This document shows, in pieces, positions 39,301 through 50,765 of a stretch of DNA of 64,000 nt (positions are counted from its first letter, which is position 1; every line of letters begins with the position of its first letter). This stretch comes from Acorus gramineus. Taxonomy: Eukaryota; Streptophyta; Magnoliopsida; Acorales; Acoraceae. A model generated the notes under the pieces. The model searched no databases, was not told where the DNA came from, and saw only the letters and a program-made list of their open reading frames with translations. Location: positions 7,749,245 to 7,813,244 of the forward strand of contig CM060849.1 of NCBI GenBank assembly GCA_030737835.1. The letters are read 5' to 3'. The position numbers and the translations under genes are program-made.

Positions 39301-39387
39301 GATATCTTCTTCTTCATCATCATCTTTTCCGCCAAACGCTTCTCCTCCTTCTCCCTCCGCCATTAGAGCTTCTCGAATGTCCGACAT
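21373..39387 (-). CDS. GTF3C3: TFIIIC subunit, TPR protein (GTF3C3/TFC4-like), 18 exons
   Basis: General transcription factor 3C polypeptide 3, the TPR subunit of TFIIIC that binds the A-box side of tRNA and 5S genes and recruits TFIIIB. Exons (high to low): 39387-39074, 38933-38828, 37850-37743, 36980-36796, 36130-35935, 34279-34022, 33666-33520, 32738-32660, 31382-31269, 31162-31005, 28882-28764, 26896-26773, 26674-26606, 24075-23952, 23706-23592, 22646-22456, 22381-22269, 21639-21373. Sum 2787 = 928 codons plus TGA, all GT-AG and in phase. The N-terminus (MSDIREALMAEG) is very acidic with a Glu run from a CTT repeat, then YTFRFDGGVDPLDF. TPRs follow (RLLKNVVQLAPNLAETYHTLG; QIDRAIGILEDYV; HLKIAQCYLSSKEHAKA), then EEKKAAALAAGQTWHSDES and the C-terminal HQFSMISQHQTAAREYLEAY and NLHLIYKKTGAVDLARQVL. 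The order matches plant GTF3C3 throughout. Introns carry LINE and SINE insertions but no coding damage is seen. Confidence 0.95.
22915..23006 (-). mobile_element. 92-bp truncated non-LTR retrotransposon insertion
   Basis: Bounded by a 13-bp duplication, atatggaagtctt (22902-22914 and 23007-23019), and beginning with a poly-T run (minus-strand poly-A). These are the marks of target-primed reverse transcription. It lies in intron 15 of GTF3C3, in the same orientation as the gene. Too short to classify; it looks like the 3' UTR of a LINE. Confidence 0.75.
24770..24970. repeat. Degenerate tandem duplication in GTF3C3 intron 13
   Basis: Two imperfect copies of a roughly 95-bp unit: ...aacttaggtccgtacaatgacct...ggccagtaa and ...aacttgggtgtgtacaatgacct...agccagtaa. 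No coding content. Confidence 0.55.
27041..27700 (+). mobile_element. 5'-truncated LINE in GTF3C3 intron 11
   Basis: An 11-bp duplication cattgtaatat (27030-27040 and 27701-27711) brackets 660 bp ending in poly-A. The plus strand encodes the broken C-terminal zinc-binding part of a plant LINE reverse transcriptase: ERLFFGCSF near 27210 and WTIWHSWNELIFQKK at about 27397-27441. It is antisense to the host gene. Confidence 0.82.
30221..30740 (-). mobile_element. LINE-like remnant in GTF3C3 intron 10
   Basis: Minus-strand frames, shifted relative to one another, read like the tail of a LINE reverse transcriptase (CWNWLTNNEKVF, compare WxxWxxRNxxxF in the family). Stops and shifts are frequent and no target duplication was found, so this is tentative. 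Confidence 0.35.
36165..36488 (+). pseudogene. RNase H-like retroelement fragment in GTF3C3 intron 4
   Basis: Open frame of 107 codons containing NKGNAMADSLARRGRK, which resembles the C-terminal helix of LINE-type RNase H domains (N-x-x-AD-x-LA). It is antisense to the host gene. No poly-A tail or target duplication identified. Confidence 0.4.
38469..38681 (-). mobile_element. tRNA-derived SINE in GTF3C3 intron 2
   Basis: Flanked by a 14-bp duplication, tcatggacaacatg (38455-38468) and tcatagacaacatg (38682-38695), one mismatch. The minus strand has a pol III A box (TAGCACAACGG, within 38657-38673), a B box (AGTTCGAGTC, about 38613-38624) and a poly-A tail (T run from 38469). Length is about 213 bp. 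It lies in the same orientation as the gene. Confidence 0.85.
39241..39293 (-). repeat. CTT/TTC microsatellite encoding the poly-Glu run of GTF3C3 exon 1
   Basis: About 16 trinucleotides of the cttctt type on plus give a run of Glu codons on minus, mainly GAA/GAG. It is in frame, so length changes would only alter the acidic tract. Confidence 0.85.
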
Positions 39388-41080
39388 TAGGGTTTAATTG
39401 AACCTTGAAATTCTGATGAAGCGGAGGAGACGAGCCTGTTTGAAGAGAATCATAATCCTAAGTTAATAAATTGTTTAAATAAATTTTAAGAAAAAATTCG
39501 ATCTATCTCTCTGAAATTTATGAAAATAAAAAAAAAAAAAAATTACTATAAAATTTATAAATCCTCTTATATCTCTATCTTATTAGATAATATTTATTTT
39601 AGTCCATATAACTAATTATATGTGTCGTTAACCCTAATCATGCATGGTAAATTACTATTATACTCTTTTAAAATTTATTATTTTCTTTGTTAGAAAAAAT
39701 CGATATAACTCCCTAAAAATTTATGAAAATCCATAAAAATGCTTGTGAAATTTAAAAATCGTCTTAACTCCCTGAAATCTTCTTAAAATCGTAAAAAATC
39801 CATGTGATTATCTAAAAATATATACTGATTTATTTAAATTTTATTAAACAAATTATAGTTTTATACTCGAGGTATTGTGCTTTTTATTGATAATAATTTT
39901 AAGTTAAGAATGTATTACAGAATTTTGATTTGGTTTTTAAATTGTTTTCTTTACTGATTTTTTAATGGAGTTAATGAAACTGTAATTTTTTTTTGTTCAA
40001 TCTCTGTAATGAGATTGAAAGGAAAAAATATTAAAAAATGACTCAATTTTGTAGATCAATTGAGGTTCAACATAGTTTTTTTTTAGACGAGAATGACATT
40101 TCAGGACATTGGGATGTTGAAAAATGACAGGGGTATTTTTGTCTTACAAAAGAACTAAATCTGATTTTATAAAGTTTATAGGGATTGAATCAAATTTTAG
40201 TAAGTTTTTGAGGACTTATTCAATATAATCTTGACTGGGAGACTAAATTTGTTAACCATATACATTTTATGGGGATCTAGAATGATTTTCTGATTTTAGA
40301 GTAACTTTTGTGATTTCAAGAAGATTTTAGGGAGTTAAGAAGATTTTTTTCTAAATTTTAAAAGGGAGATTAGAATTGAGAGATTGGGATTGGAAATCTT
40401 TGATTAAGGGGATTGGAATCTTACTCATGAGGTGGTATTCCCTTATCCCAATCTAGATGGATTGAAAAAAAAAAGATATTTTTACTCAGACTCTTCATTT
40501 CCTTTGACATATATATAAATAAATATGTGTACATATTATATATATATATAATATATGTAAATATACATTTTAAATTCTTTTAAATGTTATTCGTTTGGAT
40601 AAATAAAACCAAAATTTAAAGCATTTGTTATTCATTTGGATGAAAACAAATGAATGACAATTTAAACGGATTTAACACCGATTGCAATCCTTTTTTTTTT
40701 TTCAAATCACAATTTGTTAAAGGAAATGGAAATATAGGATAATTAAATAGGGTTTGTTGCTATTGTACCACTAAATATTTTTATAAATATACATATATAT
40801 ACAAATATATATATATATATATATAATATATATATATACATAATATAATATACATATATACATATACATATGTGTGTGTATACATATGTATATATGTATA
40901 CATATATATGAGTATATCTATTATTACTTATTAAAAGGATTATGTGACCTAGTATTTTTATTTCTCTTTTTATCCTCCTATAAATTTAGCAATTACTTAT
41001 ATACTATTTATTCAAATTTAAGATTTCAAATTACATTTAAATAAACTTAAATATATTTTAAGTTTTGATTATTAGATTTA
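39388..41080. other. Upstream region of GTF3C3 with foldback-like AT-rich DNA
   Basis: The promoter of GTF3C3 must lie at the left end, but no TATA box is convincing. Between about 39700 and 40360 similar segments lie in opposite orientation (cgtcttaactccctgaaatc at 39757 on; agggagttaagaagattttt at about 40330), suggesting a decayed MITE. About 40790-40920 is TA-rich microsatellite. No gene seen. Confidence 0.45.
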
Positions 41081-41829
41081 GACCGCGTTTGGTTCGGCTG
41101 AATGCTAAATTTAAGCACTGAATTATTCAGTGCTGATTGTATAAGTGCTGATTGTTTTATGCGGTTCAGTTTAAAAAACTGTTTGGTTCAAAGAAAAATA
41201 TAAGCACTTATTCAGATAAATGTGTTTGGTTCACCACTTAACAATAGTGCTTATTAGAATAGTATTTTGGTCTATTTAATAAGTACTGAATGTTATTTTG
41301 ATGTTTAGTTGAATATTTAAAAAACGTGCTTATTTTTTAACTATTTCAAAAATGTGGATTTGTTCTCCGAAATATGTGTCCCACTTTAAAGAGTGAATAT
41401 TTCATAAACTTGAACCCAATAATATTCATATAGTTGTAAATCGTGTCATTCTAAAATTCAAGCACTAATCATTTTTTTTTTCTGATCGATAAACATGGAA
41501 ATACACTTCACCATATTATATCCAAACATTAAAAAGAATTCAACCAATAAAATGAAAACATGAACATTTCAGACTTGTCAAGCATGGGGTTATGCGAATA
41601 TATCACATGATATAAAGGAGCTGCATATCATTTCATCTTACAGTAGAGGTCTTGTAACTATTACAGCATTTTACGTCCCATAATTTAAAATCCATTAATC
41701 CCTGAATACATACAGACACTCATAGGTTTATGGAACTATTGTAATCACGAAAAAAGATCACAAACACCAAAAACATACAACAAAGACATGCACAACATCT
41801 GAAAATCATAATTCATGTTCGCCCTTAAC

Positions 41830-41935
41830 TTGCATTTGCCTCCTCCACTCTGTTTCGGATTGGGTGTTGGTTATCCACGAGCTTGTGCATCCTACGCGCA
41901 TAGTCCACCCACATAAAACAATGTGAATGTTCCTG
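41830..41935 (-). CDS. Unrecognised terminal exon-like piece inside the TIR element
   Basis: After a TTTTTGCAG acceptor the minus strand reads EHSHCFMWVDYARRMHKLV and on to a TAA stop (about 35 residues). The composition looks protein-like and GC is higher than the surroundings. I do not recognise the domain. Joining it to the CYSTM exon needs either a different splice or a frame change, because the obvious donor (GATA|GTATG) would create TAG at the junction. Confidence 0.35.
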
Positions 41936-43632
41936 CAAAAATGCAAACAAAACAAATTTTTAAGCATGAGAAACCCAAAATTATCTGAGTAATAAATTAG
42001 TGGATGTAAATAAATTCAATGGATCACTGACTCACAAGTCTAGCAGAGCACTTGAAAAACCATCGGCCATACATTCCATATAATCATTGATTCACTATAA
42101 TGGGATCTGCTTAAACACATAATCTGCCAAAACCCAACTTAACATGGAATACTGGAAAATATGGATCGTATGCAAACATCAATTCATGTACAAAAGCATG
42201 ATTCTTCTTTGTAGCTAAAGTTTACCTAATTCATAAAATAAAAAATGTACAAAGGCATGATGGTAGTAACGACATAAGATAACCACGCCACACAAGCGCA
42301 TCTAGAAAACAGGAAACATCAAGCACAGTATCACATTCCATAATCTACCCCTAACAAAAAAATTTGATTCCCTTGTACTCTAGTAAAAACCATTTTAATC
42401 CAATGTGATGGAAACTGAAATCCTAATCCCAAATTCAAAAGACAATTCAATTTAAACATTTTAATACACATAATATAAGAATTATGAATGCAAATGTAAT
42501 GGATCTAAGTACTATAATGGATGCCATTGGTAAATAAAAACATACAACAATTAATATATTCACATCTACCGTAAGGAACATGGTACCAAGGGATCAAAAC
42601 ATAAAAAATCTTTTCACATGAACTACCATTTTCAATTGCAATATTAATAAGTTTTATTGATAAGATCATAAAAGGAGAAGGACAGTTGTTATTCAAAAAG
42701 ATGGACTTCCTGATACTAGTTAGTTCCAAAACCTTTGTATGTGCATTATCCTATCCATTTTTTTAAAATGTTTATATTTGTGCAATGGAAGAGCAAAGAT
42801 AATCCATACAAGGTGATCTAAACCTAACTCCCCTCTATACAGTGGTATGGAATCCTTGGGCCAAGAAGGCCAAGACTATGGTTGACATTGCATAAATCAT
42901 TTTGTAGGTTACTTTTGTTTCACTAGGATATTGGTGCTCTGTAACAATATTTGGTAACCACAAAAATGTCATTCACCATAGAAGAAGAACAAGAACATGA
43001 AGAGCTTCATCTTAATATGAAGATTAGAAGTTTTTGTATCATCAAACCTTATAATTTTCCCATGAAGTCAAAAACAAAAATTTATACCGCGTAGCAAGTC
43101 AGCTATGTCATGTTCCATTGAATCATCATTATCAGATAAGTATATAAATGGCCACAACCATGTAATATGCAACTGGCAATCAAGCCTTTGAACTAAACAA
43201 ATAAAAGGGTCATCAAAAAAATAAACTCTCCGATAAAAGAAACACCAATCATTCAAGGAATAAAAAGAAATAAAACTCAACTGGAACTTATATTGCATCA
43301 AATCTTAAAAATTCATATACAGACAACAAAACTCTATGTTACATAACCATTCAAATAGCATAAAAGACACCATTTGAAATCTTCAATGGAGACCATATAA
43401 AGATTGGTGGGTGAAACATAGAGAAATTTTGTTGGCAAAGATGGATGGATCATCAGCTCACAAAAATAACAGATGGATCACAGCAGCACTCATCAACAAG
43501 ATAGCAACAACACAGTGCAACAAGACTAAATCAATTTCAACAAGAACATAAAAACATCAAAATGAGAGAAAATCAAAGGGAAAGGAAAAAAAGAAAGAGA
43601 TGAAGAGTTATAAGTGATATAAAAAAACATAC

Positions 43633-43717
43633 TATCCTTCAAGAAAATCAGAGCTCCTTGGAGGAGGTGGTGCTGCATATTGAGGTGGTGCCATCACAAG
43701 TGGACCTTGGTAGTACC
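43633..43717 (-). pseudogene. CYSTM-family gene fragment
   Basis: Minus-strand exon with acceptor AAAG|GGTACTACC. It encodes GYYQGPLVMAPPQYAAPPPP then RSSDFLEG. This is the Gly/Pro/Tyr-rich arm and FLEG junction of plant CYSTM (cysteine-rich transmembrane module) proteins, small membrane-associated stress proteins. The Cys-rich C-terminal helix that should follow FLEG is absent: the next bases are TAG/GTATG. It is therefore a partial copy, probably captured by the enclosing TIR element. Confidence 0.65.
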
Positions 43718-44246
43718 CTTTCAGATGGGAAAAAAATAGGAAAAAATAAATTAAATTAGAAATGAAACCAACATAGACAGGCTAATTTTTTTGGATAAAG
43801 ATAAAAACAAAACCATGGCTAGAAATCAGAACAATTAAAAAAAAAAGAGGGGGGGGGGAAGAAAAGATGGCTGAATAGTTGGTCATGGAAGTTGAAAAAA
43901 AAAAGAAACACAAGTTTTTTTAAGAAAATAAAACAGGGGAAATCAGTTTTTTGTCCAGAGAGCATCAAATTTCAAAAGGGTATCCATTGTTTCATTAGAT
44001 AAGCTCACCATGAAAGTTGAGAAAAGCAAGCTTTTTAAAAAAAAATCAAAACTGGGGGAAACCAATTTTGGTGTATAAGACATCAAAATTTCAAAATGGT
44101 ATCCATAATTTCATTAGATTAGCTAACCCAGATCACAAAATCCATGATTAAAAAATCAAAACCATAAAAAAACAGATGGGGAGAAATGGTTACAACGATG
44201 AAAATTTGAAAATGAGAGACAGAGAGAGAGAGAGAAGAGAGGAAAT

Positions 44247-44470
44247 ATTACCTCGTCGATGGCCGACGAGGAGATCCGGAGAGGCAGTGGTCGGATGGTG
44301 GTAGAGCACGATCGGGTGAGGAGATCCGGTGGAGATATAATGTCCTGCGATCGTGGTGGATCTGTTGTGGAGGTTGGATTGGTTGATCTAGTGAGGAGAT
44401 CTAGTGGAGGTCAGCGGCGGTGAGCTAGGGTTTCGTGAGTACCTAGGTCGACGGGTGAAGAGTGGGACGG
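44247..44470 (-). other. 5'-UTR-like exon of the captured unit
   Basis: GC-rich island in AT-rich DNA. On minus it contains AAACCCTAGC, typical of plant leaders, and ends CGACGAG|GTAATA, a plausible donor. No ATG frame of note. Confidence 0.45.
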
Positions 44471-44615
44471 GTCACTGAATATTCAGTTTGTGATTAAGGG
44501 TTTATATTTAGTGTTTTTTTGTGTCCCCAACCAAACACACTTCATATTAAAAAAGTACTTATTTTCAGCTTTGAGCTGAATAAGCACTGAAAACTGATTG
44601 AACCAAACGGCTCCT

Positions 44616-45050
44616 CCCCGTTTGAAACGGGAATAAACCTCTAAATAACCTGGTATTGACTGGAATAGGGATTTTAACCTGTTTGTTTACCTGGTATATC
44701 CTGGAATATCTTATGCAGAATAAACTGGTATAAAGTAGTAAATGGATTCTAATCAACCCCTGGAATTAAAGTTATCCTAAGTTTTTTCACCCAAAGAATA
44801 TGTGAGTCCACTGTCAAATCAACTGTCATCATCTCTCAAATCAACTATCATTATTTTTTAACCTTTTATCAATCTTTATCCATACTTTATTCACATTTTA
44901 TCTAAACAACAAAATATTTATTCTTTTGTTTACCAACGAGAATAATTCAAAATACAACCAAACACAAAATCACTTTATCCTTATTTATACTCACTTATGC
45001 CAGAATAAATGTATAGGAAAGAATAAAACATATTCCCTTTCCAAACGGGG
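44616..45050. mobile_element. 435-bp MITE
   Basis: Terminal inverted repeat CCCCGTTTG...CAAACGGGG, extended by GGGAATA on both sides with a few mismatches. It is placed two bases from the end of the preceding TIR element. Flanking trinucleotides cct and gct are near-identical, compatible with a degenerated 3-bp duplication (PIF/Harbinger-type), but not proof. Confidence 0.65.
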
Positions 45051-45870
45051 GCTAGGGTTTCGAATGAGCTCCTGAACAGTTGATTTTGTGTTTTTATTGT
45101 TCGATTGTATACAAAAGAAGCAATAAAACTTGGGACAGAAAAACACATTTGAAAAAGAAAAAAAATGAAATTAGCCAGTATTTTCACCCATGATCTGTTA
45201 ATCATATATACACTTTAAATAAATACATGAGCTCTGTTATACTTTGACATTTTTACCATTTCAAATACAATCTTATATAACTCGTTAACCCTTTCCACTC
45301 ACTGTATCTCATTAAAAAAAATTATTTTTTTTATAAATAATATATCATCTAATTCATTGGAATATATATTATACATTTTATAAAATTATATACCTCATTA
45401 GATGAGTTATATGACTTTTAGAAAAAATAAAAACATATACAGTTTGTATTTTAGACTATAAAATAGATTGTATAACATATATATTTATATTATTCATATA
45501 CATTTACATATAAATAGTGTGTAACTTTGATTGATTCAAAAGAGAATTTCTTTTTTCAAAAATTCAATTATGATAGATTTCATGAAAAAATGAAAATAAA
45601 CGTTAAACCGACTTAAAATGCATGAGCAACGGATTGGATTGACCTTTGATTTTAAGGTCCAAGCCTATCTTTGGGCGAACAGGCCAGCTTGGTAAAACCC
45701 AAACCCTAGGCCCACCCGCAGGCTCCGACATGAATTGATTAGGATTTGGGTCTGTGGGAGAGCTGGCTGGCCTAGGTGTTTTTTTTTTTTTGAGATTTCA
45801 TATATACTGAATCAAGACTACATGAATTATTGTATCAGCATCACACTTACAAGATCATATCAAATATCAA
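45051..45870. other. Intergenic, AT-rich
   Basis: No gene or clear element seen. Contains poly-A/T tracts and TA-rich stretches (about 45300-45540). Confidence 0.5.
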
Positions 45871-45874
45871 GACT

Positions 45875-47250
45875 CGTAGCTCGTTTGGATAGAGACATAA
45901 GCTATTTTAGAGTTTATACCTATTTCAGGAATAAATAACTTTATCAATGGAATATGTGATTTTTGTTTGGTTGTATTTTCAATTATTCTCGTTGGAAAAC
46001 GTAATAATAAAGATTGTATTGTCTGGTTGATAAAGAATAAGAAGTTGATTAAATGAGAATAAGGTGTAAATGATGGGTTATATTTTCAACTTTTGACTAT
46101 TTAATCCACATATTGAAAAATGTGTTTGGCATTTATGCAATGGAGGGTTTTTTTTTTTTTCATCAACTTGGCTACTGTGCACGTCCCCTCGCCTAGCGAG
46201 GTGGAAGAGTTGCACGAGTCCCTCGTGGACGACCCGAGTTCGAACCCGGTGTGTATCCCCCTCTCATGGGATGTGTTTTAGGTCGTGCGCCTGGGTGTAC
46301 TTACCCTTTGTGTGCCTTATCTACAAAAAAAAAAAAAAAAAAACATGGCTTTTGCATGTCCAGCTTGTGGTATTGTGTGTTTCTGTTGGATCACAAAACA
46401 TTGCATTTTCTCTCCTTCCCCATTATCTTGTATGTTGTTATATTCAATTTATTGACAGAATCCAAATGAATGCACAAAAAAATAGAGAAAAGAAGAGCAA
46501 CAATACGGTACATGTAACTGTCCAACCCAACGTATAACAAAACTTGGCTGGATGAAGATGGTCTGTTTTTTTTTTTTTTTAATATATGGTCAAAAGTTGG
46601 GTTTCTGTTTAAAAAGATGAAACACTATAGCAGTGTATCTAATAATTGGTTATGCAGTTAGATTCATACGCTGTGTAATTCAATTCGTAGGATGTGCAAT
46701 CCGATAGTGATGGACTGACCAAAGCCATACCCAACTGGATCCGGACTCCTATTGTAGGGGCAGTGCAAAACATACACATGGCCTTTTGATGAGAATTAAT
46801 GTAGAATTAGCAATTCCACGAGGAGTGGTGGAATCTTAATACCAGGTTATACCCGGCCCGTTTGGATAGAGACATAAGTTACTCTGGGGTTTATACCTAT
46901 TCTAAGAATTGTTGACTTTATCAATTGAATAAGAGATTTTGTGTTTGGTTGTGTTTTCAGTTATTCTCATTGGGAAACATAATAATAAAGGTTGGAGTAT
47001 TTGGTTGATGAAGAATAAGATGTGAACAAGGTGTAAAAAGTTGATTTCTCATGTGGGCCCTATTGATGTATAAGAGGTGATGACATGTGATTTGATATGA
47101 TGACATGTGATTTGATAGGTGAGTCCCTTTATTCTAGTGGAGGAATAACACAATTCCATGGGTGGACTTGGAATACAAATACCAGCTTATTCTCTCCTAA
47201 TTCCGCATAGCTATACCCCTTTACCGTTTGTCAACGGACATAAACAGATA
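45875..47250. repeat. Two related MITE-like segments
   Basis: Segments at about 45875-46100 and 46855-47080 are alike: ctcgtttggatagagacata against cccgtttggatagagacata, with the same following ...tttggttgt.tttcaattattctc.ttgg.aa. order. Both lie in the same orientation. The second is followed by a duplicated gatgacatgtgatttgata (about 47081-47119). Ends and target duplications are unresolved. Confidence 0.5.
46181..46343 (+). mobile_element. tRNA-derived SINE
   Basis: A box TAGCGAGGTGG (46194-46204), B box GAGTTCGAACCC (46236-46247), then about 75 bp of unique body and a 20-base poly-A run (46324-46343). Spacing of the boxes is that of a tRNA promoter. The 5' end is estimated; no target duplication found. 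A different family from the SINE at 38469. Confidence 0.72.
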
Positions 47251-47639
47251 ATAAGGGAGAATAACAGTAGAATAGTCCTTATTCGCTGTTTGTTTGGAGC
47301 GGATAAACCCTGATAGCAATGCCTGGATAAACTAGCATAAGGCCTGATAACAATTCCACTAAAATGTGAGAATAGCTTATCAGGGCTTATCTATTCCTGA
47401 GAATAAAAATACCCCTCACTATCATTACAAAAAAATTCTCTCTCTTACTTTAACACAACCCAATGATACACCCCCATTTAATCTACACCGTCTGATTAGT
47501 GGATCTAGCCACTGTGAATCAATTAGAACCGTCCAAAAAAAAAAAAAAAAAAAGCAAGCTTATCCGGACCATCCAAAATGATGGACCTTTTTTTTAATAT
47601 GCCGACACGTGTAAACACCACATCCACTTCTCACTCTCA

Positions 47640-47866
47640 TCCCCATCAAATACTCCCTCTCTCTTTAGTCAAAAATCGGCAAACCCTAGAAATGAAAAAT
47701 TAGGGATTCACCGCATCCGCCTCGTGAGATCTTTCGTTCGTCTGTTCGACGATCGGCCCTGCGACGAGGTTGTGGTGCAGGAAACGTGGGGAAGGCGGTG
47801 CATCAGTCGAACGAGTGCATTCGGATTCAGGGGTTCTTTTTGGGATTTTCGTCGATTTTTTGCGAG
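47640..47866 (+). other. 5'-UTR-like exon with splice donor
   Basis: Contains aaaccctagaaatg, then a GC-richer stretch ending gcgag|gtaagc at 47867. No long frame. It may lead to the Myb/SANT-like frame 6 kb downstream; no intermediate exon is certain. Confidence 0.4.
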
Positions 47867-47999
47867 GTAAGCATTGATTCTTCGATTCTCCGTGTCTGTG
47901 TTTTGGTGCTTTGGATTTGTGGGGTTTTTTTTCTTTTTTAATTTAATTTGGGAGGTTTTGATTGAGCTCCGAAGAGGTAACCGTGTTTCCGTTGTCGTA

Positions 48000-50179
48000 G
48001 ATTTCGTGATTTCCTGACTGGTTTAGATTGTAATTTTTCACCAGATATTTTAACTAATGATTTGTTGTTTCTGGAAGAAGTCTGCTTTAATTTGGATGAA
48101 ATGATGGTGGAGTAGGGTTTGGTTATCTTTGTAAATTCGATTGGGAAGAAAGAAAAGAAAAGAAAAGAAAAGCAGTTAATTATGTGAATTATTTATTAGT
48201 TCAATGTCAATAACCGAGAACTTTTTCTTTTGATAGACCTATCAATCCAATCCAAATGCTTTATGCCATCATTGAGTGCTCTGCGGCATCTGTAAAGATG
48301 GCATCTTTTTTTTTTTGTTCCTTTTTTTTGTCCAGTGTTGGAACTTTGAAGTAGAATTTCTTGATTGGATTTTAGGGTTTCATTTGTTGTATCTTTTTTC
48401 AGGTGACATTATTGATTTGATCTTTTTTTTTTGTTCGTGTTAAATTGTTGTATGTTGAAAGGGTTGGTTTTGATCTGATTATGTTTTGAAGGTTTTTTTA
48501 TGGATTTTTTTAGCATCTTTTATTTTCATGGATTTCATTGACATTTTGTTCTTTATCGTAAAAAAAATCAATGGGTTCGGTCTGATTGGATTATTTGCTT
48601 CTTGTATCTGCAATATATGGTTGTTTCCATGAAAAATAATAGTTGCTACAGCTCGCAAGAAGAAGAAAGTTTTGGAATTTTGAGGAACCCTCAGGATACA
48701 ATAGGTACCTAGGGTGAGTTCTTGCTAGTAATTTGGGAATTCTAAAAATCATTAATATTACAACTAATTGATCAAGTTTATTTTATTTTAGGAATAAATG
48801 CATCTAAACCACAAAAAAAAATATCGGATATTCATATTAACATGATTCTTTTTTACAATTAACCTTAATGCAATCTGATATATTGTTAGCCATCCAGTGA
48901 GGTATGCACCTTGTTAAAAACATTTACATTTCCACAAAAAATGTTCCATTTAATTCGAAATACAGCAATGTACAATTGTCGCTAAAGCGTATAAGTAATT
49001 AGATGAGATTTACTATTTAAAACAAATTATAACTGTCCACGTGGCTGTCCCGAACCTTCAATTGAATACATTTACACACTTCTTTTTACAACCTTAAATG
49101 CAATCTCATATGGCATTCCTACTCATCTATTAGTCATCTATTGAAGCATATACTTTATTAAAAATTATCTTATTTAATTTAAAATAGAGTAATATACATT
49201 TTTCATCAAAGAGTATAACTCTTTATACAAGATTTATCATTTCAAATGATTAAAAAAAAACAAAACGAAGTCCACCTGAAAGAACCCTTTAATCTGCATG
49301 AGGAGTCCATGCTTGCACAAATTTTTTATCAATACTCTCCAGTGCACCCAATCATCATTAAATCATTTTTTGGTGTTAACTAATCAAGTCACTTAATAAA
49401 TATGAGTATCTAGTAAAACATAGGTAGGTGGCATATATCTCCAACAGGCAGTCTATCTCATCTAAATATATTTACCACTGGTAATTAAAACTGGACTATT
49501 CAAGTAGAACAATTCATGTTTTTTACCTGAATCATTGGTCAATCTTAGTAGATCTTCTGGAATGCAGGATTTATGTTTTTGAATGTAAGTTGTTATGGGT
49601 ACAGCTTTGATCAGATTTCACACCATTTAGTTTATGTATATGTGTATAGTGTATATGTATGAATAATGAAGATTATTATTCAATTATTGGAATGTTGTAT
49701 TGTTTAAATATGAATAATTATTTTTATGTTCTTAGAAATTGATGGTCTGAAATATGAAGTCTGTAATTTCTAGTACTCAATAACAGTTAGTCTAGCAACC
49801 CAGCTGTTAACCTCTCATAATATTTGTGCACATTGCAATTATTATATTATTGCAAGTAAACCTTCAATAAGTGTCTTTCATAGGTTCTGCATTAGTAATG
49901 CCAACAAACTTAATAGGCTGAGCAATGTATGTTAGTTTGTGATTCGGTATGCTGATTTATATTCCATGTTTTATCTAACTTTAAATGTGATGTTAACATG
50001 TTTCTTACAAAGGTTTCAAGTGTATATGAAAAAAGAAATTTTATTCAATATCCCAGTGTCTATAAATATAAAACACATAACCTATTTGCCTATATATTTT
50101 ACAATTGAGTCTATTATAAGTTACATGCAAATATATACGATCATTTATTAATAATTCAATGTAATTGGGCGATGTGTGC
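48000..50179. other. Intron-like AT-rich region
   Basis: No gene supported. Poly-T runs and AT-rich DNA between the leader-like exon and LTR unit D. Confidence 0.5.
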
Positions 50180-50442
50180 TGTTATATATGTGTCACTTTT
50201 TAGCCTGCTGGTAACCGTTGGAGCGTTCTGGCAGTTTTTCATTTTTTTCGGTTTTCGATCGGAACCGCTAATTTTTGGACTGTTAGCTATCGTCCTGAGT
50301 TAGAGGACTCCGATTGAAAATCTAACTGCATATTTGGTGTCCTGGTGCCGTTTTAGACCTCTCACGAAAATTTCATTGAATTCCGGCAACGTTTCCGAAA
50401 TTTCACAGTTCCGGGGCGTATCTGGGTTTTTAAGTCGCACAC

Positions 50443-50450
50443 TATATAAG
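50443..50450 (+). promoter_or_regulatory. LTR TATA box
   Basis: TATATAAG about 265 bp into unit D, followed by ggatgggatc and a CT-rich probable leader. It is the best core promoter candidate in the family and sets the transcription direction and a short U3. Confidence 0.6.
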
Positions 50451-50765
50451 GATGGGATCTAATTCTCGAGGTACTGTTCATCATCCCTACCAAATGAGTT
50501 TTCTCTCTCCCCTCTCTCTTTTTCTCACTTTTGACCCCCCTAGAGCCCTCAAAGCTTAAAACCTAAAGCATAGGAAGTGTAGATCGGGTCCCGATCTACA
50601 CCCCGGTGCTTTCAAATTCGAATTCCGGTGAGATTTGCCCCTCCGTCCCCCCTCTTCTTCCCTGATTTGAGCCATATCGGTGGTGGAGGTAGATCCGGGC
50701 GTTAGAAGCCTTTTGAGGGAGGTTTCGGTGCGTGGAGAGCAACCGGACTTCGCTTCCTCCCCTTG

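Larger units (their letters stand above)
41081..44613 (-). mobile_element. TIR DNA element with captured gene pieces (Pack-TIR candidate)
   Basis: Ends are inverted: left GACCGCGTTTGGTTC, right (reverse complement) GAGCCGTTTGGTTC. Subterminal AAGCACTGAAT/CAGTGCTTATTCAG motifs occur at both ends. No transposase was seen. The minus strand carries an exon-like series: a GC-rich 5'-UTR-like exon (44247-44470), a CYSTM-type coding exon (43633-43717) and a last exon-like piece (about 41830-41935). No target duplication is clear (tta at 41078-41080; the right end abuts another TIR element). Ends of the CGTTTGG type are common in PIF/Harbinger or hAT elements; the superfamily is unresolved. Confidence 0.55.
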
